64,000 bases of DNA from WLMZ01 sp038227995 (GTDB taxonomy: Bacteria > Actinomycetota > Acidimicrobiia > Acidimicrobiales > Ilumatobacteraceae): contig JBBRPP010000010.1 of the NCBI GenBank assembly GCA_038227995.1, forward strand, positions 1 to 64,000. Reading direction: 5' to 3'. Position 1 is the stretch's first letter. Each line of letters begins with the position of its first letter. Shown in pieces: positions 50,955 through 58,280 of this stretch. The position numbers were made by a program, and so were the translations under genes. Under the pieces are notes generated by a model. The model made no database searches. It saw only the letters and a program-made list of their open reading frames with translations, and was not told the DNA's origin.

Positions 50955-53135
50955 GTGCGCGCCGTTTGTGAGCGCTGTGAGGAAGCGCAACCGATCGACT
51001 GGAAGCCCGGCGATCTCTGTGTCCACTGCGGTGAAAGTGTCCGCCGTGAAGTCCGCTGTGGTTGGTGCGCGAAGTGGACGCCGTTCGCGACGTTCTGTCG
51101 CAACTGCGGTGCCGAGGTCGTCGAGGAATCGCTGTTCGGCGCGGCGCGCATGCTCAAGGACGCCGGCGTCGATCGGTTCACCATCCCCAAGCAGCTCGCC
51201 ACCTTGGATCCCGAGCAGATCGCCAACTTCTCGCGGATCTACCAACGGCACGCGATCGTCGTCGCCCGCCATGTCGAGCAGCTGACGTTCGTGCAGCGGT
51301 TCCTGCGCCAGCACCATTGGGCCGCGCAGTTGGAGGATGAACTGATCCCGGCACTTCCGTGGCCGGAGGCCGGACTCGCGCCCTACTCGACAGCACCGAT
51401 CGACCTCGTCGACGGAACGCCGGGCGAGCGCGTCGCGACCGTGCGCACGATCCAGGAGTCGACGCCCATCGACATCACTCGGGCTCTCGCCGCAATCGCC
51501 CGTCTTCGACTGGACGACTGGTCGAGCCTCTCGGCGACCACCGATGCACTGGGGTGGGACGACGCGTCGATACGCGACGAGGCCTCGCTGGCGATCACCA
51601 GCTGGCGAGTCCGGACCGGCGTCGGGCCACACGACGTGCCGCATGCAGCGATCGACGAACTTCGTGTCTCCGCATTCCCCGTCGAAGCAGCCGTTCGTCT
51701 CGCCGCGCTGACATCGGACGACATCGAGCTGCCGTCGGATGCGATCGGCTCGGCCGACGCAGAGACATCGCTGGGCGCAGCGCTCCTCACCGCCGACGTC
51801 GATCGGCTCGAAGCCGCATTGCGCGGCGACGCACTCGAACGCAGTGCTGCAGCGTGCGCGCTCGTCCGCCTCGGCGTGACCCAACGGTTGGCGCCGGTGT
51901 TGCGAGACGGCCCGGACGACGTGCGCAGTCGGATCCTGCAGGAGATGGCGTACACCCGGAAGCCGATCGACGGGATGGGCGACGTTCTGATCGAGTTGAT
52001 CGAATCGACGACCGACGATGTCATCCGTGAGGTTGCCGTCCGAGTCGCTGCCCCGACGGCGACGGGTGCCGCTGCACTGCGGATCGCTCGTGCGGGCAAC
52101 GGCAACCGACGCATCATGCAATCACTGCTGCAACGCACGGAACTCGACCCCGACGAGCTTGCGTCGATTCTCGACTTCCTGATCGCGTCCGACCAGTTCA
52201 GTGTGCAGCAATACGGCATGTCGACGATCGCGGAGAACGGTCGGTTGGCCGACACGTTCGTGCCGACTCGCTTCACCGCAGCGTCTCCGGCGGTGCAACT
52301 CGAACTGCTCGCGCTGGCCGAACTGCAGCTGTTGCAGCGCGGCGACGAGGCGTTGCACCGCTTCGTGATGAACGTGGTGTTCGGCTCGGTCGGCGGTTCG
52401 ATGCGCACGACAGCGTGGTGGGTGTTGCACCGCTGGTATCAACGTCAGGGCGATTACCGGGGCGAGGGACCACTGCGGCTCGACGATGAATCGGTGACGC
52501 GATTCTTCGGCGGGCTCGACACGTTCCTGCCCCGACTGACCGCGATCGTCCGTGACATCGAGGCGTTGAACGAGGTCGCGTTCGGCGACCTCGCCGCCAA
52601 CCTGTTCACGTCCGCCGAGCCCTCGTTCGTCGCCGATGTCCAGGGCCGTGATCACGACGGAGCCGAACTCGTCGCGGCGTTGGTCGATGGAGTCGCGGCC
52701 GAGACGCGCACGAACACGAACGAATCGATGATCGTGCTGCTGTCGCAGCTCGGCACTCGGCTCTCGTGGCGTGAGGACGCGCTGGCCGCGCTGCGTCGCG
52801 TCGACCGCGCCGGTAACTACCACTACGACAAGGCTGTGCGCCGACTGGTCCTGGCCGAGTTCGGCCTGCCGACCGACGACCTCTTCAAGGACGTGCCGAT
52901 CGACTTCGTGCCGACCCACTTCGATGCGGTCAGCCTTGCCGGCCAACGCGAGATGCTCGAAGTTGCCGACCAGCAGTTGATCCACAACGCAACTGGCCCC
53001 GATCTCGCGCTGCTCGATTTCCTCGCCGATGTCGCCGAGCGCACCACTTCGGAAGACATCGAACGCCGCGCCCGCCACATCCATCAGGACCGCGCCCCGC
53101 GTGAAGCGTCGTCCTTTGACCGTCCGGGCTGGTGA
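50955..53135 (+). CDS. Double zinc-ribbon protein B with HEAT-like repeats
   Basis: The 726-residue protein starts with a double zinc ribbon: Cys at 5, 8, 22, 25, 35, 38, 48 and 51, paralogous to protein A. A helix pair (ARMLKDAGVDRFTIPKQLAT) aligned with A's tail follows, and then about 600 residues of Ala/Leu/Asp-rich helices resembling HEAT repeats (for example DALERSAAACALVRLGVTQR and DVIREVAVRVAAP). It has no catalytic motif or signal peptide. It is likely a scaffold. It is convergent with the alditol oxidase gene, with three bases between stops. Confidence 0.75.
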   Translation: MRAVCERCEEAQPIDWKPGDLCVHCGESVRREVRCGWCAKWTPFATFCRNCGAEVVEESLFGAARMLKDAGVDRFTIPKQLATLDPEQIANFSRIYQRHAIVVARHVEQLTFVQRFLRQHHWAAQLEDELIPALPWPEAGLAPYSTAPIDLVDGTPGERVATVRTIQESTPIDITRALAAIARLRLDDWSSLSATTDALGWDDASIRDEASLAITSWRVRTGVGPHDVPHAAIDELRVSAFPVEAAVRLAALTSDDIELPSDAIGSADAETSLGAALLTADVDRLEAALRGDALERSAAACALVRLGVTQRLAPVLRDGPDDVRSRILQEMAYTRKPIDGMGDVLIELIESTTDDVIREVAVRVAAPTATGAAALRIARAGNGNRRIMQSLLQRTELDPDELASILDFLIASDQFSVQQYGMSTIAENGRLADTFVPTRFTAASPAVQLELLALAELQLLQRGDEALHRFVMNVVFGSVGGSMRTTAWWVLHRWYQRQGDYRGEGPLRLDDESVTRFFGGLDTFLPRLTAIVRDIEALNEVAFGDLAANLFTSAEPSFVADVQGRDHDGAELVAALVDGVAAETRTNTNESMIVLLSQLGTRLSWREDALAALRRVDRAGNYHYDKAVRRLVLAEFGLPTDDLFKDVPIDFVPTHFDAVSLAGQREMLEVADQQLIHNATGPDLALLDFLADVAERTTSEDIERRARHIHQDRAPREASSFDRPGW

Positions 53136-53138
53136 CCT

Positions 53139-54395
53139 TCAGCCTCCGAGCAGGTTGCGTTCGAACCAGTCGTTGCGGAAGGCGCCTCGGGGGTCGAGGC
53201 GGTCCGCGAGTTGCACGAAGTCGTCGCGCCGTGGATACAGCGACGCCAACGTGGCTGCGTCGGTCGCGAACACCTTGCCCCAATGCGGACGTGCTGCGAA
53301 TGGCGCGAGGTCGGTTTCGATCAGGCGCAGCGCAGCGTCGACCGCAGGCGCGTCGGGCTTCCACGTGAAGTGAAGGCTCACCGTGTCGGTGCCGTTCTGG
53401 GGGCTCATCCACAAGGTGTCGGCGGCCACGCAGCGGATCTCGCTGACGAGCAGATGCGGTTCGATCGCGGCGGTCAACCCGTGCACGGCCCGAAGCGCTG
53501 CCAATGCGTTGAGCCGGGGGACGTGGAACTCGGACTGGATCTCGTCGCCGCTGCTCGGCGTGAAGCCCATGCGGAAGTGCGGCAGTCGATCCGACCACAA
53601 GCCGTGGATGCCGCGCTGCGTGGTGCAGTTCTCGGCGTCCACGCCGGGCACCGGGTGAAGGTCGTGCACGGCCGCTTTCGCACCGAACAGCTGGTGCGGC
53701 TGCGATTCAACGGATCGGTCCGGATCGACACGGTTCTTGACCCACACATCCGCAGATCCCGTCCAACGCGTGAAGGCACTGACGCTGTAGCCGCCGGCCA
53801 TGATGTCGTCGAAGTGGTCGAGCAGTGTGTCCCACCGCATCGCTTCGTAAACCACCTGGCGCATGTCGTACCGAGGTTGGACGTCGAGCGTGATCCGGGT
53901 GAGGACTCCGAGTGCGCCGAGGTTCACCACCATGCCGTCGAAGTCGGCATCGCCGCGGCGTGCTTCGACCAGATCGCCGGTCGAGGTGACGAGCTGCAGA
54001 CCGGCCACGGCAGTCGCGAGGTTGCCGTTGTCGACCCCGCTGCCGTGTGTCGCTGTTGCCACGGCACCGCCGACGGAGATGTGCGGCAGTGAGGCCAGGT
54101 TGTGCAGCGCCAGGCCGACTTCGTTCAATGCCGCCGCGAGTTGGCCATAGGTCATCGACGGATTGCACGTCACGGTATGGGCCGCCGAGTCCACGACGAC
54201 TTCCGACGGAAGCGCATCGAGCGAGATCAGTTGGTCGGAATCGGCGATGTCGTTGAACGAGTGACGGGTGCCGAGAACCCGAATTCGAGCCGCGACGGCG
54301 ACGATCTCGCGTAGATCGTCGATCGTCGCCGGTCGGTCCAGCGTGCGGGCGCGATAGCGGTACGTGCCCGACCAGTTGGTGCCCGGCTCGCTCAT
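53139..54395 (-). CDS. aldO: Alditol oxidase
   Basis: The 418-residue FAD enzyme matches Streptomyces alditol oxidase in length and along its sequence: LGTRHSFNDIA with the covalent FAD His45, LASLPHISVGGAVATATHGS, HPVPG, LPHFRMGFTPSSG and FAARPHWGKVF near the end. It oxidises the terminal CH2OH of alditols such as xylitol or sorbitol with O2, giving the aldose and H2O2. The start at 54395 fits the family. It follows the acidic gene by four bases. Confidence 0.92.
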   Translation of the reverse strand: MSEPGTNWSGTYRYRARTLDRPATIDDLREIVAVAARIRVLGTRHSFNDIADSDQLISLDALPSEVVVDSAAHTVTCNPSMTYGQLAAALNEVGLALHNLASLPHISVGGAVATATHGSGVDNGNLATAVAGLQLVTSTGDLVEARRGDADFDGMVVNLGALGVLTRITLDVQPRYDMRQVVYEAMRWDTLLDHFDDIMAGGYSVSAFTRWTGSADVWVKNRVDPDRSVESQPHQLFGAKAAVHDLHPVPGVDAENCTTQRGIHGLWSDRLPHFRMGFTPSSGDEIQSEFHVPRLNALAALRAVHGLTAAIEPHLLVSEIRCVAADTLWMSPQNGTDTVSLHFTWKPDAPAVDAALRLIETDLAPFAARPHWGKVFATDAATLASLYPRRDDFVQLADRLDPRGAFRNDWFERNLLGG

Positions 54396-54399
54396 GTTG

Positions 54400-54684
54400 T
54401 CAGCGGTCGAGTTCGGCCTCGGCCGCGGCGATGTCGTCGAGGTCGAAACCGACCGAGACATCCGGATCGGCGTCGCGCTCGTCGATGTCGCGGGCCGAGA
54501 CTTCTGGCTCTTCCTGCAGCGAGCGGTCGGCGAACGATTCGTCGGTCACGTCGGCATCGGCGAAGGGAATCCCGCGTGGTGTTTCCGGGATGAAGTCGAC
54601 GTTCACCTCGTCGCTGCCGAGGACATCACTGCCCACCATTTCGTCGTCGAGGCTTTCGGCCATGTCCTGATCGTCGTTGCTCAT
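54400..54684 (-). CDS. Small highly acidic protein
   Basis: The 94-residue protein is dominated by Asp, Glu and Ser, with a PETPRGIPFADADVTDE core and an ERDADPDVSVGFDLDDIAAA end. It has no Cys, His or membrane segment and is probably disordered. It starts at ATG 54684, six bases after TAGGTT, and is followed immediately by the alditol oxidase gene. Similar acidic proteins in actinobacteria are unnamed. Confidence 0.65.
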   Translation of the reverse strand: MSNDDQDMAESLDDEMVGSDVLGSDEVNVDFIPETPRGIPFADADVTDESFADRSLQEEPEVSARDIDERDADPDVSVGFDLDDIAAAEAELDR

Positions 54685-54690
54685 GCCGTG

Positions 54691-54696
54691 AACCTA
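54691..54696 (-). promoter_or_regulatory. -10 box of a leaderless promoter
   Basis: Minus-strand TAGGTT lies six bases before ATG 54684. The same hexamer serves the gene at 23435. Confidence 0.45.
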
Positions 54697-54730
54697 CCCG
54701 TCCCATCGAGGCCTCAACCGCGGTTCACCG

Positions 54731-55582
54731 TCAGCGGCGATTGATCGACATCAACGCACCGGCCACCCACGACGGCGGGGGCGCCTCGAGCGCGAGCGTG
54801 TAGTCGACAAGCGCGAGGTCGTGGATCTCTGCCGTGAAACCCTGCCCGAGCAACCACGCCATGACGGGTCCGGTGTCACGGAAGTCGGAGTGGTGTCGAG
54901 CCGTCATCGCCTGGAAGTCGGCGAAGCGGTGCGTGCTCAACAATTGGAGTTGCTCCGCGATCGCTGCTCGCGCGGTGACGACGGTCTGTGGATCGTGCTC
55001 GTCGCAGCAGTCCTCCGTCGGCGTGCCATACGCATGACCGTGATGGATCGGATCGGTGGTGACGACCAGAACAGCGCCGCCGTCGATGAGCTCGCGCAGT
55101 TCGTCGAGACCGGGCAGCGTTGCCGGGTCGTCGCCGACGAGAAACGGATAGCGCTGCACGACCTCGACATGGCGGCCGACCCGAGCCGCTGCGAGCGCCG
55201 TCATCTCGACGAAAGCATCGAGCGAGAACTCCTCGGCAGCGAGCCCATGTTCATCGTGGATGCCGCGCAGCGCCACGATCGCGTCGGCGTCGCCGGATCG
55301 TGCCGCCGGGAGCGAATCGGCGTCGCAGCGACGGGCGCCGTGCAGGACGCCAAGGGCGAGGATGCGCTCCGCGCCGGTGGCGACGACTGCGTTCGCGGCG
55401 GATGCGATCTGAGCCCCGGTGACCTCCAGTCGCGTGTGCGGGATGACGATCGCGCCACCCGCCGGCACCGTGACGGCGACGGGACTGGCCGCGGCTTCGT
55501 CGAGCAGCCGGTGGAGATGCCCCACGCCGAGACGGGCCCGTTCGGCGGCGTAGTACCGCCTCCAGTCGTGAGCCGAGTCCAT
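54731..55582 (-). CDS. Memo/LigB-like protein
   Basis: The 283-residue protein has the order seen in Memo and class III extradiol dioxygenase relatives: IVIPHTRLEVTGAQIASAAN, ERILALGVLHG, a middle VEVVQRYPFLVGDD, VVTTDPIHHGHAYG and a final VMAWLLGQGF...VDYTLALEAP. The His residues could hold iron or copper. Similarity is by pattern only, so it might be a distinct family. It is the first of three same-strand genes leading to the alditol oxidase. The function is unknown. Confidence 0.5.
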   Translation of the reverse strand: MDSAHDWRRYYAAERARLGVGHLHRLLDEAAASPVAVTVPAGGAIVIPHTRLEVTGAQIASAANAVVATGAERILALGVLHGARRCDADSLPAARSGDADAIVALRGIHDEHGLAAEEFSLDAFVEMTALAAARVGRHVEVVQRYPFLVGDDPATLPGLDELRELIDGGAVLVVTTDPIHHGHAYGTPTEDCCDEHDPQTVVTARAAIAEQLQLLSTHRFADFQAMTARHHSDFRDTGPVMAWLLGQGFTAEIHDLALVDYTLALEAPPPSWVAGALMSINRR

Positions 55583-55750
55583 GGTCCGAGCTTGTCACGC
55601 CAGCCGGGCTACCTCCGCGGCCGGCCGCCGAGTCACAGCCGGGCGACGTCCGACTGGAAGTCAGCAAATGACCGCTTGGGCCAGCCGAATTTCGTGACCG
55701 CGGGCTGATTCGAATCGGAGACCAACGCGAGCTGAGACGTTCGCGAACAA
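55583..55750. other. Chromosome-side flank of the tRNA-Thr att site
   Basis: Together with 55796-55952 this makes a 370-base region without a gene. I see no gene or clear promoter here apart from the CAAGCT box six bases before ATG 55582 on the minus strand. Confidence 0.4.
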
Positions 55751-55795
55751 TGGAGCCGGGTGCGAGGATCGAACTCGCCACCTCATGATTACAAG
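55751..55795 (-). other. 3' fragment of a tRNA-Thr(UGU) gene (probable att site)
   Basis: Read on the minus strand, the 45 bases give anticodon loop CTTGTAA (anticodon TGT), the 3' anticodon-stem strand TCATG, a short variable loop, a full T-arm GCGAG-TTCGATC-CTCGC, acceptor strand ACCCGGC, discriminator T and CCA. The 5' half is missing: the base-pairing partner of TCATG and the D-arm do not follow. A copy from the anticodon loop to CCA is the usual footprint of tyrosine-recombinase integration. The intact gene should lie beyond the right edge. Confidence 0.85.
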
Positions 55796-55818
55796 TTCGA
55801 CCCAAGGCGTCCGAACGG

Positions 55819-55931
55819 TGTTGTCCGCTGTTAGAAAATGCCACCTGAGCTGGCTCTTCGCGAATCGGCATGTTGAGCGCTGTTGTCCGCTGACATCCGA
55901 ATTTGGACCGTTCGTGGACATTCCGTGGACA
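55819..55931. repeat. Repeated TGTCC(A/G)C motifs near the att site
   Basis: TGTTGTCCGCTG occurs at 55819-55830 and 55881-55892. CGTGGACA, its near complement (TGTCCACG), occurs at 55913-55920 and 55924-55931, 11 bp apart, one helical turn. Direct repeats close to the core on the element side are typical of integrase arm-type or excisionase sites. Confidence 0.55.
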
Positions 55932-55952
55932 CGAAACGGCGCGCGGCGTTGC

Positions 55953-56585
55953 TCAATCGGGCCTGTCGAGGTCGTCGGCCCATTGACGAAAGAACGCTCG
56001 AACTGTCTCAGTTGTCGAACCGGTCGACGGCAACTCATCGTCCGTGAACCTGTCGATCGTGCGCAACATGGTCGCAAGGATCGGGAGGTCGAATCCACGA
56101 TCGACCTCGGCGGCGCGTTCGAGCAATATGTCGGTTCCGAATCTCTCCGCGAGAACGAACACGTCGGCGAAGTCACGTGCCGCAGCGCGGTCAAAGAGCG
56201 CCGTGAGCTTTCGCCCGGCGAGCTCCTCGGGGTCGAACGTTGGGCCGACGACCGACACGACCGGTGGCCTCTCGGCGGGACTGTCGATGGCGATGTCGAC
56301 GATCAGCTCGTCGTCGCCAACGAGTCGAAGCCGAACGAAGGTCTCGCTGTCCTGGATTCGCGTGGATGTCCACCCTCGCTCGGTGATGGCCGTCTCAAGC
56401 TCGTCCCGAACTGCTGCAACGCTTGATCGTCCCATCTCGCCGAAAAAGTCGAGGTCTTCGGTCGGCCGATTGGTGAGCCCGCTCGCAAGCAAAGCGCCCC
56501 CACCCGCGAGCAGGAAGCCCGAAGAGGCTGGAAGCGAAAAGAACAGTCGGGCAACGACGGCCTGGAACTCGGTGAGTCCGCTCAC
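55953..56585 (-). CDS. AbiEii/MenT-like nucleotidyltransferase (toxin)
   Basis: The 210-residue protein has the nucleotidyltransferase core AGGGALLASGLTNRPTEDLD (GG...DLDFF, residues 28-48), then LIVDIAIDSP with the third acidic residue and a Lys in RKLTALFDRAAARDF. These are the marks of AbiEii and MenT toxins, which add nucleotides to tRNA or phosphorylate themselves. The GTG start at 56585 overlaps the XRE gene stop as GTGA; ATG 56615 is an alternative. It is paired with the upstream XRE protein as a likely toxin-antitoxin unit. Confidence 0.85.
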   Translation of the reverse strand: MSGLTEFQAVVARLFFSLPASSGFLLAGGGALLASGLTNRPTEDLDFFGEMGRSSVAAVRDELETAITERGWTSTRIQDSETFVRLRLVGDDELIVDIAIDSPAERPPVVSVVGPTFDPEELAGRKLTALFDRAAARDFADVFVLAERFGTDILLERAAEVDRGFDLPILATMLRTIDRFTDDELPSTGSTTETVRAFFRQWADDLDRPD

Positions 56586-57094
56586 GACAGAGCGGAATCG
56601 ATCATGGGCTGCCATGCGGCTCTCAATTGGCGAGGAATGACCAGCTCCGACCACAAATCGACCAGCAGCGCACCATCCACGTACCGCAGGAAGTCCGGCG
56701 GCATGCCCTCTCGGAGAACAACCTCGTAGCAGCGCGCTCGTTGCTTCCGACCTGACAGATCAAACGTCGAGCCCGGCTTCGACCAATTCAAGGCGAGCGA
56801 CAGGGCGACCGTGGCGAATGCGTCGGGGAGAGGAAGTCGCCACAGGCGATCCGCCACGAAGACCGGTCGCCCGCGGCCCAAGGTGTGTTCAGAGAACCGG
56901 ACCCGTGCTTCGCATGTTAGGTCGTAGCCGACGCTGTCGAGGACGCGCTCCACCGTGCTCAGCGTCGGGGACTTTCGTCCGTGCTCGTATGCCGACAGAG
57001 TCGTCCTCGATGTTCCAGCGCGCGCTGCCAACTCGGTTTGAGTCAAACCGGATTCGCGGCGTACACGCTCGAGAAACTGGGTCCGCATAGACAT
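56582..57094 (-). CDS. XRE-family helix-turn-helix protein (antitoxin/repressor)
   Basis: The 170-residue protein has an XRE DNA-binding domain at about 9-55 (ESGLTQTELAARAGTSRTTL, YEHGRKSPTLSTVERVL). Its C-terminal half, with VALSLALNWSKPGSTFDLSG and DFLRYVDGALLVDLWSELV, is probably the toxin-contacting part. It lies just before the AbiEii-like gene. The start is placed at ATG 57094, with 57088 possible; the TTG at 57106 falls inside a palindrome that the protein itself probably binds. Confidence 0.8.
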   Translation of the reverse strand: MSMRTQFLERVRRESGLTQTELAARAGTSRTTLSAYEHGRKSPTLSTVERVLDSVGYDLTCEARVRFSEHTLGRGRPVFVADRLWRLPLPDAFATVALSLALNWSKPGSTFDLSGRKQRARCYEVVLREGMPPDFLRYVDGALLVDLWSELVIPRQLRAAWQPMIDSALS

Positions 57095-57096
57095 GA

Positions 57097-57116
57097 GTGT
57101 ATCCAAATGGATACAC
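57097..57116. promoter_or_regulatory. Operator of the XRE/AbiEii-like module
   Basis: GTGTATCC and GGATACAC are separated by AAAT, a perfect 20-base palindrome ending two bases before ATG 57094. It is the natural autoregulatory site for the XRE protein. Confidence 0.7.
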
Positions 57117-57160
57117 GCGACGGAGCGATCGCTCCGATTTCGATGAACACAATAAGGTGG

Positions 57161-58270
57161 TCAGTGCTCGAGCACGATGTTCGCCACGACGAGCAGAACG
57201 CCGATTCCGATGGCGGTGGTGATCACGGCCGCAGTGACGCGTTGGAGGCGAGCGCTCGCCCGAAAGCGGCATCGCAGTCCGAACGACGCCGCCGACGCGC
57301 AGACGGCCGTCGCGATACTCCACAGCGTGGTCGGATGAACCTTGATGGGCGCCAACACCGAGACAGCAGTGGCCATCGCTGCAACAACGATGCTGAAGAC
57401 GTCGTCCGCAAGCTCCGAGGCATACCGAGGAACGGGCCCCTGTGTTCGGAGCTCAGCGGCATCCTTTCGCTCGACGCACCGATCGACCTTCGTCCATGCT
57501 GCCGCTACCGCGTCATCGCTCACCACTGGCGGCTGTTGGGCGATGTACGCGGACAGCCGATGCCCCGGGCAGAACGTGACACCGCCGACCTCGAAGACCT
57601 CGTCGAACTGGCGCCGCAGACGGGGTCCCCACATGACGATCAGCGGCTGAACCGTCACAGGGGCCTGACCGATGATTGAGCGGAGGATACGTGCAGCGTT
57701 TCCAGCGTCCCGGGCAAGCGTCGGGAACTCTCGCGCGGAATAGCGCCAGTCGGATCGGTGCTTCGTCTCAATCGCGAAGAAGCCGCCCGGACCGAGCAAG
57801 ACGTGATCGATATCGACGTGTGTGAGCATCAGGTGGTTGACAAGCCGCCAGGCCGTGCGTTTGGGCCGCACCTCATCAATGGTCCACTGCTCGGCCCGGA
57901 TACCGGCAAGCCGACCGTGCAATCCGGTCGCGTCGAGCATGGTCGCATTCAGCCACCAGATCACTGAGGCGCCGGCGAAGCCGATCAAGTACGGCCGGAG
58001 ACTTGCCGGCAGCACGGCAGCCGCTGCCCCAACGGTGATGACGAAGAACACAATCGTGACGAGGACGAACGACCGTGCATTCCGAAGCCAAGCGATCTGC
58101 TCGTGACGAACTTGCCGCCGGCCATGCACGGCGGCTCGGCGATCACTCGCCAGCAGCCGGACCCGCCGACGTCGGCTGAGACGCTCTCGAACTCTTGCAA
58201 CCTTGTGCACGAAGGTACATCGGCAGCTGTCTGGTTCGGCAGTAGCAGCAATCGAGATCGGTTGCGCCAA
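57161..58270 (-). CDS. NERD-domain membrane protein
   Basis: The protein (up to 369 residues) has two N-terminal membrane helices (about 72-95 and 101-115) and a NERD nuclease-related domain with HVLLGPGGFFAIETKHR; the Glu and Lys there match the restriction-endonuclease-like active site. Two more helices lie at about 290-310 and 345-367. The first 60 residues are Arg-rich and may be untranslated, as the TTG start is weak. NERD proteins are common on plasmids and elements. The role here is unknown. Confidence 0.7.
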   Translation of the reverse strand: MAQPISIAATAEPDSCRCTFVHKVARVRERLSRRRRVRLLASDRRAAVHGRRQVRHEQIAWLRNARSFVLVTIVFFVITVGAAAAVLPASLRPYLIGFAGASVIWWLNATMLDATGLHGRLAGIRAEQWTIDEVRPKRTAWRLVNHLMLTHVDIDHVLLGPGGFFAIETKHRSDWRYSAREFPTLARDAGNAARILRSIIGQAPVTVQPLIVMWGPRLRRQFDEVFEVGGVTFCPGHRLSAYIAQQPPVVSDDAVAAAWTKVDRCVERKDAAELRTQGPVPRYASELADDVFSIVVAAMATAVSVLAPIKVHPTTLWSIATAVCASAASFGLRCRFRASARLQRVTAAVITTAIGIGVLLVVANIVLEH

Positions 58271-58280
58271 CGTCGCTCGG

